Shown: piece after piece, positions 7,710 through 17,563 of the stretch
Layout of the letters: each line of letters starts with the position of its first letter
Numbering within the stretch: position 1 is the stretch's first letter
NCBI RefSeq assembly: GCF_000485595.1
Contig: NW_014577064.1
Span: 786,127-806,696 of the forward strand
From: Priapulus caudatus
Lineage: Eukaryota; Priapulida; Priapulimorpha; Priapulimorphida; Priapulidae
Reading direction: 5' to 3'
Length of the DNA stretch: 20,570 bases
The notes under the pieces: generated by a model
Database searches by the model: none
Seen by the model: only the letters and a program-made list of their open reading frames with translations
What the model was told of the DNA's origin: nothing
Made by a program: the position numbers and the translations under genes

Positions 7710-9428
7710 CCGCGTGGGTAGGAGCTGTGGGGTGACCGGGTGGGGCGTGGGAGGGTAGGAGCTGTGGGGTGACGCGCGGTGGGCGCATGAGGGTAGGAGC
7801 TGTGGGTGACCGGTAGGGCATGAGGGGTAGGAGCTGTGGGGTGAACGGGTGGGGCACATGAGGGTAGGAGCTGGCTGGGGGGTCGACCTGGTGGGCGTGG
7901 GAGGGGTAGGAGGCTGTGTGTGACGGCCGCGGTGGGGGTGCATTGAGGTAGGAAGCTGTGGGGGGTGACGCGGTGGGGTGCATGAGGTAGAGCTGTGGGG
8001 TGACGCGGTGGGCGGATGAGGGTAGGAGCTGTGGGGTACCGGGTAGGTGCGCATCGAGTAAGGAGCTGTGGGGTGACCTGGGTAGGGCGCCTGAGGGTAG
8101 GAAGCTGTGGGAGTGAGACGGCGGTGGCGGCGTGGGAGGGTAGGAGCTGTGGGTGACCGGGTGGGGCGTGTGAGGTAGGAGTCGTGGGTGACTGGTGGGG
8201 GCATGAGGGTAGCGAGCTGTGGGTGACCACGGGTGGGGTGCATGAGGGTAGAGCTGTGGGGTGACCAGTGAGATAGGGCGCATGAGGGTAGGAGCTGTGG
8301 GGTGACCGGGTGGGGCGCATGAGGGTAGGAGCTGTGGGGTGACCGGGTGGGGCGTGGGAGGGTAGGAGCTGTGGGGTGACCGGGTGGGGTCCTGTGAAGG
8401 GTAGGGTGGGTGAGGTGAACGGGTCGGGGCGTGGAGGGTAGGAGCTGTGGGTGCGGGTGGGGCGTGGAGGGTTACGGGAAAGGCTGTGGGGTGACGGTGG
8501 GGCGCATGAGGGTCAGGAAGCTGTGGCGATGACCGGGTGGGGCGTATGAGGTAGGAAGCTGTGGGGTTGACCTAGGTGGGGAGCAGAGGGTAGGAGCTGT
8601 GGGTGACGCGGTGGGGCGTATGAGGGTAGGAGGCTGTGGGGTGAACCGGGTGGGTTGGCGGCGGGCGGGCGGTGGTGAGGGTAGGATGCTGTGGCGGTGA
8701 AGGGTGGGCGTGAGGGTAGGAGCTGTGGGGGTGACCGGGTGGGCGCTGAGGGTAGGAGCTGTGGGGGTGACGCGCGGGTGGGCGCATGAGGGTAAGGAGC
8801 TGTGGGGTGATCGGTAGGGCGCAATGAGGGTGAGGGAGCTTGTGGGGTGACCGGGTGGCGTGGAGGGCTAGGAGTGGCTGTGGGTGACGGGTGGGCGTGT
8901 TGAGGTAGGAGCTGTGGGGTGACGGGTGGGGCGCTGGGAGGTAGGACGCCTGTGGGGTGACCGGAGTAGCGCTGGAGGGTAGGAGCTGTGGGTGACCGGG
9001 TAAGGCGCATGAGGTTAGGAGCTGTGGGGTGACCGGGTGCTGGGGTAGAAGGCAGGGAACGGTGACATGAGGGTAGGAGCTGTGGGTGACGCGGGTGGGC
9101 GGTGAGGGGTAGAGCTGTGGGTGACCGTGGGTGGGGGGCGCCATGAGGGTAGGAGCTGTGGGGATGACCGGGTGGGGGTGGGGGTAGGCCTGTGGGGGTG
9201 TACCGGGTGCGGCGGCGGCCCGCGGTTGGGAGGGTAGGAGCTGTGGGGTGACCAACGGTGGGGTGCAATGAGGGTAGGGAGCTGTGGGGTGACATGGTGG
9301 GTGCGCATGAGGGTAGGAGGCTGTAGCGGTGAGCGCACGTGGGTGGGGCATGAGGTAGGGAGCTGGGGGTGACTGGTGTGGCGCGGCATGAGGGTAGGAA
9401 GCTGTGGGGTGACCGCGGGTGGGGCGTA
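7710..9428. repeat. G-rich 38-bp minisatellite, about 45 copies
   Basis: The commonest unit reads gggtaggagctgtggggtga followed by ccgggtggggcgcatgag. The array spans about 1.72 kb, so roughly 45 units. Copies differ mainly by one-base insertions or deletions in G runs. Each unit offers three or more G runs of three or four on the plus strand. The Pro/Ser/His-rich open frames on minus are products of the repeat. Confidence 0.93.
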
Positions 9429-9650
9429 TGTGCGGAGTGCGCGGCCGACCATCAGTAGGGTAAGGCAACTACGATTTCATTCACCAATTCTTTCATTCAT
9501 GCGTGCTGGAAGTTTTCTACGAACACTTTATCTGTTTATATGTAGTAATTTATGGAAGCATCTGTGTTAACATAACACTATAATAACATTTACAACCGAA
9601 CGCTACGTTTTTATATAGGTGCCTATAAATTAATCGCAATTATGATCGCC

Positions 9651-9652
<2 letters not shown>
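9429..9652. other. unassigned AT-rich spacer
   Basis: A unique-looking stretch after the minisatellite with no gene or repeat that I can name. Confidence 0.4.

Positions 9653-9690
<38 letters not shown>
9653..9690. repeat. (TA)n microsatellite
   Basis: An uninterrupted TA run of about 34 bases, then taatatgtataatatat. Confidence 0.95.
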
Positions 9691-9751
9691 GTATAATATA
9701 TACATTTAATAAAACGACGCTTAAACGGTGTGTATTACTGAATATGTTTTA

Positions 9752-9778
9752 CTAGCAGGACACCCGGCGTTGCCCGGG
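9752..9778 (-). mobile_element. Helitron-like 3' end on minus strand
   Basis: Read on minus, CCCGGGCAACGCCGGGTG is followed by tcctg, CTAG and T. The stem CCCGG/CCGGG and the terminal CTAG fit a Helitron-type 3' end. It shares GCAACGCCGGGT with the plus-strand end at 3468. The body would extend rightward through the CTAT array. No Rep/helicase coding sequence is present, so this would be non-autonomous. Confidence 0.4.
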
Positions 9779-9836
9779 AAATAAAGCACTCAGTTGGTGA
9801 ACACTTTGTTGAAAGAAAAATACCCCCAAAAATATC

Positions 9837-9905
<69 letters not shown>

Positions 9906-10045
9906 TCTATCTATCTATCTATCTATCTATCTTTACTCTAGTCTATCTATCTATATACTATCTATTTATCTATCTATCTATCTGTCTATCTATCTATCTG
10001 TCTGTCTGTCTGTCTATCTATCTATTTATCTATCTATCTATTTAT
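9837..10045. repeat. (CTAT)n tetranucleotide array
   Basis: About 210 bp of CTAT units with small interruptions and a short CTGT sub-block near 10000. The Ile/Tyr/Leu/Ser open frame across it is a product of the repeat. Confidence 0.95.
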
Positions 10046-10243
10046 ATCTGTATAAAATTTGTATATTATAAGCAAGAATTTAATGAAATTCTCACTGTAT
10101 TGCGACAAAGCATGCAATCACATATTATATTATGATGAATATTATAATAAACAAATGTATAACAAACGATGTTCTACAGCATGTAGCATATATCATGCAT
10201 TACAAATTTACAACGTACTTTTAGCCATATCTATAGCCTGTTT

Positions 10244-10287
10244 CAACGTCGGCAATCAACGTTGAAACAACGTTGATTGCGACGTTG
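10244..10287. repeat. hairpin with 21/20-bp arms (copy 1)
   Basis: The arm caacgtcggcaatcaacgttg and its inverse are separated by aaa. The right arm lacks one base compared with copy 2. Confidence 0.85.
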
Positions 10288-10509
10288 TTTCAAGGTTATT
10301 TCAATGCCGTTTGCGCCGTGGTAGTTCTTGTAACATAATCCTGAAAAGCGTCAGCGGTGGATCATCTTGCGGATGATAATTGTTAGATGACTTTAAAAAT
10401 ACCGCATTGTAATTCATGTAGAGCACGTTACTTGTAACGAATTAAACGAGAAAATATAAATAGGAAATCATTTGTTGCCCGCTAAGCGGTGCTGCGCGGA
10501 CGAGAAAGG

Positions 10510-10517
10510 TATATAAG
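10510..10517 (+). promoter_or_regulatory. TATA-box-like TATATAAG, conserved in both duplication copies
   Basis: TATATAAG follows a GC-rich stretch (ctaagcggtgctgcgcgga) and is identical at 14181-14188. A perfect TATA box in a repeated element might mark a promoter. No coding region follows, so the call is weak. Confidence 0.2.
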
Positions 10518-10784
10518 ATTCTAGTAAATGGTAAAGATTGTGTAAACACCAAGAATGTGATGAAAGTTCTGTGTCTGTACAACATATCTTTTACGCAACT
10601 TTTCTACTGTGACTAGTTATACGATGGTTGTCTCTAGTGTGAGTGTGATTGTGACCAATTTGTCAATTAGAGGATTTCTCTTAAGCCTTGCGTATCTCTC
10701 TGTATGACGATACGTAGAGCAGAAACAATAAGGCGATCAGGTGTCTAAGCGCTGGTTGCTCGCAAAAATGCATACACCTACTGT

Positions 10785-11027
10785 CAGGGCCGTACGCAGC
10801 AGGGGGCAAGCAGGCCGGCCGGGCAGTTGCCCGCCCTAGAGTATGCCTTTTAATGGACAAATGCTTGTACATTTTTAGAAATAAAATAGAAATGTGACAA
10901 AAGGTTATCTAAATCATCAAAAATATTACACTCTTAAATAAAGAAAATGTGAAATTGCGAAACTTTAGGCACAGGGGGCATGGGAGTACTTTGCCCCTCT
11001 ACAGAAAATTTCCTGAGTACGACCTTG
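10785..11027. mobile_element. hAT-like MITE, copy 1
   Basis: It begins CAGGGCCGTACGCAGCA and ends with the inverse of CAAGGTCGTACTCAGGA, 13 of 17 matching. It is flanked by cctactgt on the left and ctactgt on the right. The second duplication copy keeps the full 8-bp repeat. The element is 243 bp with no open frame. hAT transposons make 8-bp target duplications and often start CAG, so hAT is the best guess. Confidence 0.78.
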
Positions 11028-11420
11028 CTACTGTGAGCATACTTGCAGTAGAAAAACATCACGACGTGTTCTCATTGAGAACAAAATGTGCTCTGAAGTA
11101 GTATATATATAATGATAGTATTATATAGACGATTTGAAAACTTTATCGGAGAAGGTTTCGGCGTATAGATACACACAAAAGTGTGTGAAGCGAAGCGACG
11201 CGAGACGCTAACAGTAGGCCTACGGCAGCGCAAATGTTTCCTGGAACGAAAACACTATATTTGTTGCTGATTGCATAAATAATGTATATAAATATGATTT
11301 AACCAATTCACAATTTTGTAGCTGATAACATTGAATAATTTATAATTATAACTTGTTTTATCATATACAAAAGACATGTCAGAATCGCAGCACCGCACAT
11401 CGCCAATAGCACAACATACT

Positions 11421-11525
11421 TCGAGGATTTGCTGCCACAACCCCCCCCCTGCCCCAATATATCTATATATATATATAATAAGTATATATATATAATATAT
11501 ATACATATACATTATAATGTAATAC
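11421..11525. repeat. about 100-bp motif M, first of three occurrences
   Basis: tcgagg, ttgct, cacaacccccc, then an AT-rich tail with atatacatatacatt. The same series occurs at 13649-13750 and 15111-15215. Confidence 0.75.
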
Positions 11526-11876
11526 ATTTACTGATGAAGTCAATGGGAACCCACTTAGTAGTAGTTATCCTAGTACTATCATCATGATTCGCAATCAAGA
11601 CGGGGATCGGTTCCGAGTAATGATCGCCTCACTCCGACAAGGCATGAAAATCGCTATAATAAAAATATGTTGAAAAAATAACACAAAGAATATGCAACCT
11701 GTGGTCGGTATTTTATGGGGTTTTTATTCTTTGTGGGGTGGTCTTTCGATCTTGCATAATCAGCTTCCTTCATCTTCCTCACAAGATAATTTCTTTAATA
11801 CCAACACATGGTTTTGCAACCGTGATCGAAAAAACGACAATATTGCGATTGACAACTCTGCGGTATCTTTAGACAG

Positions 11877-12133
11877 CAGGGTCGTAGGCTGAGCAAATTC
11901 CTAGGGGGGGGGAGCAAAATTTCATAACTCAACTGTGTAATGATGAGTGACGGGCGCAGCTCTTGATCGACGTCCATAGTGTGGTAGGGGTGGGTCTGAG
12001 ACAAGGCTTTTACGGATAAGTAACCAGAAAAAGCACGTTAGTGTCATTTACGATTATTAGCTAAGCTTATTTTTTAATTTTGCTCCAAAATCTAGGGGGC
12101 ATCTGCCCCCTGCCCCCTAAGGCTACGGCCCTG
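11877..12133. mobile_element. hAT-like MITE of a second type, copy 1
   Basis: It starts CAGGGTCGTAGGCTGAG and ends with the inverse of CAGGGCCGTAGCCTTAG. The sub-terminal parts are also inverted (ggagcaaaattt against aattttgctcc). Length is 257 bp. No clean 8-bp duplication is visible (left ttagacag, right gacaagaa). Confidence 0.62.
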
Positions 12134-13505
12134 GACAAGAAGGCGAGGTGTAGCTATAGAACGCTGGCACACCATGGCACTATGCGTCGCCGCGAACATA
12201 GAGCAGTCGCCGCGACAAGAGCGCAGGATGCGAGTTACGAGAAGCAAAATTCATCAACGCTCCCTAGAGGGAATGTTCCTTTGCAGTACGCTGTAGTTAG
12301 CAAGCGCGGTGGCGTCGGGATTTTTCTCCTGCGGTTTAACATTCGTTCGATCGACACGCCGACGTTACGTATGTATCGTGTGTAATAGGCAATGTGTCGG
12401 GGCCGGGGGTAATATCGTTTACAATTTTCACCTGCCACCGATGCTGGGCGGAGCTACTGCCGCCAGTAAATACGACGAGGAAGTGTCGCCGAACATACAC
12501 CGTAATGTGATATCAGCCAAGCAGTACGGCTCTATCGGCTGCCGTCGGCGAGAGGAGAGGTCATACGTTACGATTCCATCGCACGTGATTCTTCACTGCT
12601 AGACGCATGTTGTCGCGAGCACGTTAAGGTCGCGCCGCGGAATGCGTCTCTGATCTCTACACAAATATAAAAAATTAAAGCCCTAAAGAGGCTTCACGCT
12701 CCCGCTCTCGTCGGGACGATTGAATGGCGACGCAAGCGGACCAGAAGAGACAGGCGTGGGAGCGCGGCTATGTTACCGGCACGTCGCCACCCTACGGACG
12801 GATAAGCGGACTAAGCTCCACCCGTGCAAGCGGGATAGCATCCATGGCTACTGCTTCCGTGCTGTTCCCCGCTCCACGACCTAACAAGCTTCGGCTGCAG
12901 CAGGATGGTAGCCGATCGGCATTCGTTCCCATCCGTAAAGGGACGGGACCGCTGCTTCTGTCACACGAGTTGGACTCTTGCGACACTCACTCGTCACAGC
13001 GACGCGGCGGCTATGACGACAGTCACGATAGTCAGACGAGTAACAACAGAAGCTGCACCGCGTCGCCAAGAAACGTCGGCCGCCCGTCGACGCCATGCTT
13101 CGACTCGACACCGGCGCAAAAGACGTCTGCAGTTGAACCGAGATGGACAGATGTGGCAGCGCGTAGCAACTGCGGAATGGCGAGCCATGTCAACGAGCAA
13201 GCGAACGCGACGTCGGCTCGGCTGCCGTATACAGCCCGCATGGCGACAATCCTGCCGTCAGGTGGCGTGCCGTACCACGGCTGCTGCTACACTGCAGCCA
13301 GGCCGACCTATGGTCACTCCGAGTCACCTTTTCTGTATGGTATCCAGAGCATGTGTAAGCGGTGGCCGTATTCTTCCTCTTCGTTACTTTTGCAGCTCGC
13401 GTGCGATTCGGAGCCTCGAGAGAATGTACGGGCGCCAATTTCAGTGCTAGCACGTGTTCACATCAAGTAACGAATTAACGTGATCGACCAGTATACAAAC
13501 TATAG
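12134..13505. other. GC-rich unassigned part of the duplicated unit
   Basis: Open frames up to 248 codons occur here, the longest on plus at 12724-13470, with others overlapping on plus and minus. None has a recognisable domain. The matching DNA in copy 2 is broken by many one-base indels, with no sign that the frame was preserved. I do not call a gene. Confidence 0.4.
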
Positions 13506-13511
13506 ACATAG

Positions 13512-13557
13512 TATCAAGAGTACATAATAGAGTACACTCTATTATGTACTCTTGATA
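13512..13557. repeat. perfect 22-bp-arm palindrome
   Basis: The arm TATCAAGAGTACATAATAG+AGT and its exact inverse are separated by AC. The matching site in copy 2 (about 17187-17232) is strongly degraded. It lies just before the CA/CATA microsatellite. Confidence 0.92.
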
Positions 13558-13566
13558 GTATTATCT

Positions 13567-13648
13567 CACACACACACACACCTCACCCACATACATACAT
13601 ACATACATACATACATACATACATACATACATACATACATACATACAT
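13567..13648. repeat. (CA)n then (CATA)n microsatellite ending copy 1
   Basis: cacacacacacac, cctcacc, then about 15 CATA units. The same compound array closes copy 2 at 17233-17314. Confidence 0.95.
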
Positions 13649-13751
13649 CGAGGGAATTTGGCTCGCACAACCCCCCCGCTCCCCATATCTATATTTATAT
13701 AATATAATATATATAGATATAGTATATCCAATATAACATTATAATAGTAAA
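13649..13751. repeat. motif M at the duplication junction
   Basis: cgagggaatttggctcgcac, a run of C, then AT-rich DNA with aacattataatag. It matches motif M inside each copy (11421 and 15111). The join to the CATA array shares the word acatacat with the sequence before the internal copy (acaacatacattcgaggg). Confidence 0.75.
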
Positions 13752-13909
13752 GAAATTCTCACTGTATTGCGACAAAGCATGCAATCACATATTATAATTA
13801 TGATGAAATATTATAATAAAACAAATGTATAACAAACTATGTCTACATGCATGTAGCATATATCAGCATGCATTACAACGTACTTTTAGCCCATATCTAT
13901 AGCCTGTTT

Positions 13910-13954
13910 CAACGTCGGCAATCAACGTTGAAACAACGTTGATTGCCGACGTTG
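13910..13954. repeat. perfect 21-bp-arm hairpin (copy 2)
   Basis: caacgtcggcaatcaacgttg, aaa, then the exact inverse. It could extrude as a cruciform or fold in RNA. Confidence 0.92.
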
Positions 13955-14462
13955 TTTCAAGGTTATTTCAATGCCGTTTGCCCGCTGGGTAGTTCTTGTA
14001 ACATAATCCATGAAAAGCGTCAGCGGTGGATCATCTTGCGGATGATAATTGTTAGATGACTTTAAAAATACCGCATTGTAATTAATGTAGAGCACGTTAC
14101 TTGTAACGAATTAAAACGAGGAAAATATAAATAGGGAAATCATTGTTGCCCGCTAAGCGGTGCTGCGCGGACGAGAAAGGTATATAAGATCTAGTAAATG
14201 GTAAAGATTGTGTAAACACCAAGAATGTGATGAAAGTTCTGTGTCTGTACAACATATCTTTTTACGCAACTTTCTACTGTGACTAGTTAATACGATGGTT
14301 GTCTCTAGTGTGAGTGTGATTGTGACCAATTTGTCCAAAATAGAGGATTTCTCTTAAGCCTTGCGTATCTCTCTGTATGACGATACCGTAGAGAGAAAAC
14401 AATAAGGCCGATCAGGTGTCTAAAGCGGCTGGTTCTCGCAACAAAATGCATACACCTACTGT

Positions 14463-14710
14463 CAGGGCCGTACGCAGCAGGGGGGCAAGCAGGCCGGCCG
14501 GGGCAGTTGCCCCCCTAGAGTATGCCTTTTAATGGGACAAATGCTGTACATTTTTAGAAATAAAATAGAAATGTGACAAAAGGTTATCTTAAATCATCAA
14601 AGAAATATTACACTTTAAATAAAGAAATGTGAAATTGCGAAACTTTAGGGCACAGGGGGCATGGGGAGTACCTTTGCCCCTCTACAGAAAATTTCCTGAG
14701 TACGACCTTG
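14463..14710. mobile_element. hAT-like MITE, copy 2, with exact 8-bp target duplication
   Basis: Flanked by cctactgt at 14455-14462 and cctactgt at 14711-14718. The ends are as in copy 1. The intact duplication shows that the insertion predates the 3.56-kb duplication and that copy 1 lost one base. Confidence 0.82.
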
Positions 14711-15110
14711 CCTACTGTGAGCATACTTGCAGTAGAAAAACATCACGAAGTGTTCTCATTGAGAAAAAAATGTGCTCTGAAGTAGTATATATATAATGAT
14801 AGTATTATATAGAGCATTTTGAAAACTTTATCGGAGAAGGGTTTGGCGTATAGATACACACAAAGTGTGTGAAGCGAAGCGACCGCGAGAACGCTAACAG
14901 TAGGCCTACGGCAGCGCAAATGGTTCCTGGAACGAAAACACTATATTTGTATGCTGATTGCATAAATAATGTATATAACATATGATTTAACCAAATTTCA
15001 CAATTTTGTACTGAATAAACATTGAATAATTATAAATTATAACTTGTTTTATCATACAAAAGAACTGTCAGAATCGGCAGCACCGCACATGCGCAATAGC
15101 ACAACATACA

Positions 15111-15215
15111 TTCGAGGGAATTGCTCCACAACCCCCCCTCCCACATATCCATATTCATATAATATAGATATATATAATATATACATATACATTCTAATTT
15201 AATACATTTATAGAT
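15111..15215. repeat. motif M, third occurrence
   Basis: ttcgagggaattgctccaca, a C run, then AT-rich DNA with atatacatatacattc. Confidence 0.75.
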
Positions 15216-15543
15216 GAATAAATGAACTTCACTTAGAGTAGTTATCCAGTACTATCATCTGATTCGCAATCAAGCGGGGATCGGTTCCGAAAATGATGCT
15301 CACTACCGCAAAGGCATTAGAAAATCGTAATAATAAAAAATAGTAAATAAATAACACAAAGAATATGCAACATGTGGAGTATATTAATGGGGTTTTTACT
15401 CTTTGTGGGGTGGTCTTATCGAACTGCATAATCAAGCTTCCTTCATGCTTCCTTACAAGATAATGTCTTAAACAACACATGTATTGCGACGTGATCGAAT
15501 AAACGACAATATTGCGATGACAACTTGCGTATGCTTTAGACAG

Positions 15544-15778
15544 CAGGTCTGTCTGAGCAAATTCCTAGGGGGGGGAGCAAATTTATAATTCAACTGTAAT
15601 GATGAGTGACGGCGCAGCTCTGATCGACGTCCCTAGTGTGTAGGGTGGTCCTGAATCAGGCTTTTCGGATAAGTACCAGAAAAAGCACGTTAGTGTCATT
15701 TAAGATTATTACTAAGCTTATTATTTTTAATTTGGCTCAAAAATCTAGGGGCCACTCCCTCCCCTAAGCTAACGCCTG
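15544..15778. mobile_element. second-type hAT-like MITE, copy 2, degraded
   Basis: The partner of 11877-12133. Both ends are eroded (caggtctgtctgag on the left, ctaagctaacgcctg on the right) while the inner inverted parts remain. Confidence 0.55.
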
Positions 15779-17001
15779 ACAAGGAGGCGAGGGAGCTATA
15801 GAACGCTGCACAACATGGCAGCTATCCGTCGCCGCGACACGGTAGATCTTCGCCGCGATCCAGAGAGGCAGATGAGTTTACAGAAGCGAAAATATTCCCA
15901 TCAACGCTCCTAGAGAATGTTCCTTTGCAGTACCTGATTAACAAGCCGGTGGGTGGGATTTTCTGCCTAGCGGTTAAACATTCCTTCGAATCGATACACG
16001 CCGACGTTACGTTGAGCGGGTATAGGCAATGTGCGGGGCCCGGGGTAATATCGTTTTACAGATTCACCCTGACGACGATGCGCGAGCTACTGCGCCAGTA
16101 ATACGAGAGGAAATGTCCGCGACATACCGTAAGTGATATCAGCCAAGCAGTACGGCATCTAATCGGCTGCCCGTCGCGAGATGAGAGGTCATTACCGTAC
16201 GATTTCATCAGCTGATTCTTCAGCTGACTAGACGGCATGTTGTCGCGAGCACGTAAGGTCGACGCCGCGAATGCGTCTGATCTCTACAAAAATATAAAAA
16301 TTAAAGCCCTAAGAGATCAGCGCTCCGTCTGCGCGGACGCAATTGAATGCGACGAAGCGATCATAAAAGCAGGTAGGGAAGCGCGGCTTATGTTACCGGC
16401 AGTCGCCAACCGCTACGACGGATAAGCGGATTAGCTCCACCCGTGCAAGCGGGATAGAACATGCTATGCTTCGTGCGTTCCGCTCCACCGACTAAAAGCT
16501 TCGGCTGCAGTCAGGATGGTAGCGCAGATGCGATCGTTCCATCGTAAAAGGGACAGGACCGCTGCGTTCTGTTCACACGAGTTGGACTTGCGACAACTCA
16601 CAGGTTCCTTCACAAGCGAGGCGCGCTATGAAGACAGTCACGATAGTCAGACGAGTACAACAGAAGCTCACCGCGTCGCCAAGAAACTCGGCGCCAGCGA
16701 CGCGAGCTTACGACTCGACGCAGCGCAAAAAGAAACACCTCATAATTGAACCGAGATGGACAGCATTGGAACGCGTAGCAAATGCGAATGGCGAGCCATG
16801 TCAAACAGAGAAGCAAGCGACGTCGCTCGGCTGCCGTATACAGCCGCATGGCGAAATCTAGCCCGTAGTGAACACGGCTGACTGCTACCTGCAAAATCAT
16901 ACGCGAGCACCATTTTCTGTATGGTATTCAGAATCATGTTAAGCGTAGGGCGTATTTTCCTCTTGCGTTACTTTTGCAGTCTCGCGTGCGATTTCGAGCC
17001 T

Positions 17002-17096
17002 AAAAACAAACACCCACCCCACCACCAAAGCATGAGTCATAGCCCGTCCACCCGCGAGTAGCGAAAGAGGAGGGCTCGTTTGACCCCAGAGGCATT
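17002..17096. other. 95-bp block present only in copy 2
   Basis: Copy 1 reads gagcctcgagagaatg. Copy 2 has gagcct, then about 95 bases, then cgagagaa. The block starts aaaaacaaacacccacccc and has no visible inverted ends. Confidence 0.7.
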
Positions 17097-17260
17097 CGAG
17101 AGAAGACCGGCGCCAATTTCAGTGCTTAGCACGTGTTATCATCAGTAAGAATTATCGTGATAGACCATATACAAACTAAGACAAGATCAAGAGACATAAT
17201 AGATAACCTATTAATGTAGCTCTGATGTATATCTCACACACACACACAGGTCTCACCCAG

Positions 17261-17403
17261 CATACATACATACATACATACATACATACATACATACATA
17301 CATACATACATACACGCGCGTGCGCACTCACGCACGCACGCAGGTACGCACGCACACACACGCAAACAAACAAACACATGCACACACGCACGCTCTCACT
17401 CTC
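17261..17403. repeat. (CATA)n followed by CGCA/CA-rich microsatellite
   Basis: CATA units to 17314, then cgcgcgtgcgcactcacgca, then CA-rich and ctctcactctcgctctcact. It lies about 160 bp upstream of the homeobox exon. Confidence 0.93.
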
Positions 17404-17563
17404 GCTCTCACTGGTATGATTACAATGATCGCTGTATTATCTAAATTATGTGAGCAAAGAGCTACAGGTTCATAACACCAATACCATATACCGTTAAACG
17501 CATGCACGAATGCGCGCGTCTTCAGATGTAATGCCAGTCACCAAAATTACAGTTTATCTACAG

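Larger units (their letters stand above)
10085..13648. repeat. 3.56-kb tandem duplication, copy 1
   Basis: From gaaattctcactgtattgcg to the end of the CATA array, this segment is matched in order by 13752-17314. Shared landmarks in both copies are the aacgttg hairpin, a TATATAAG box, two hAT-like MITEs, GC-rich DNA with gcggataagcgga and ctccacccgtgcaagcggga, and a closing CA/CATA microsatellite. By eye identity is high on the left and lower on the right. I did not compute it. No gene is recognised inside. Confidence 0.93.
13752..17314. repeat. 3.56-kb tandem duplication, copy 2
   Basis: Collinear with 10085-13648 and almost the same length. It has more indels in its right half and one extra block of about 95 bp at 17002-17096. 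It retains both MITEs, the TATATAAG box, the hairpin and the closing CA/CATA array. Confidence 0.93.

Noticed and set aside
7408-9468. Pro/Ser/His-rich minus-strand open frames of up to 298 codons
   Set aside because: They are produced by the 38-bp minisatellite. Frames change with each one-base indel.
10785-12133. A single 1.35-kb transposon running from CAGGGCCGTA at 10785 to TACGGCCCTG at 12133
   Set aside because: The left end pairs better with 11027 and is framed by an 8-bp duplication, while the right end pairs with 11877. Two separate MITEs explain it better.
12724-13470. 248-codon open frame in duplication copy 1
   Set aside because: No recognisable motif, other frames are also open in this GC-rich DNA, and the same DNA in copy 2 has many frame-breaking indels.
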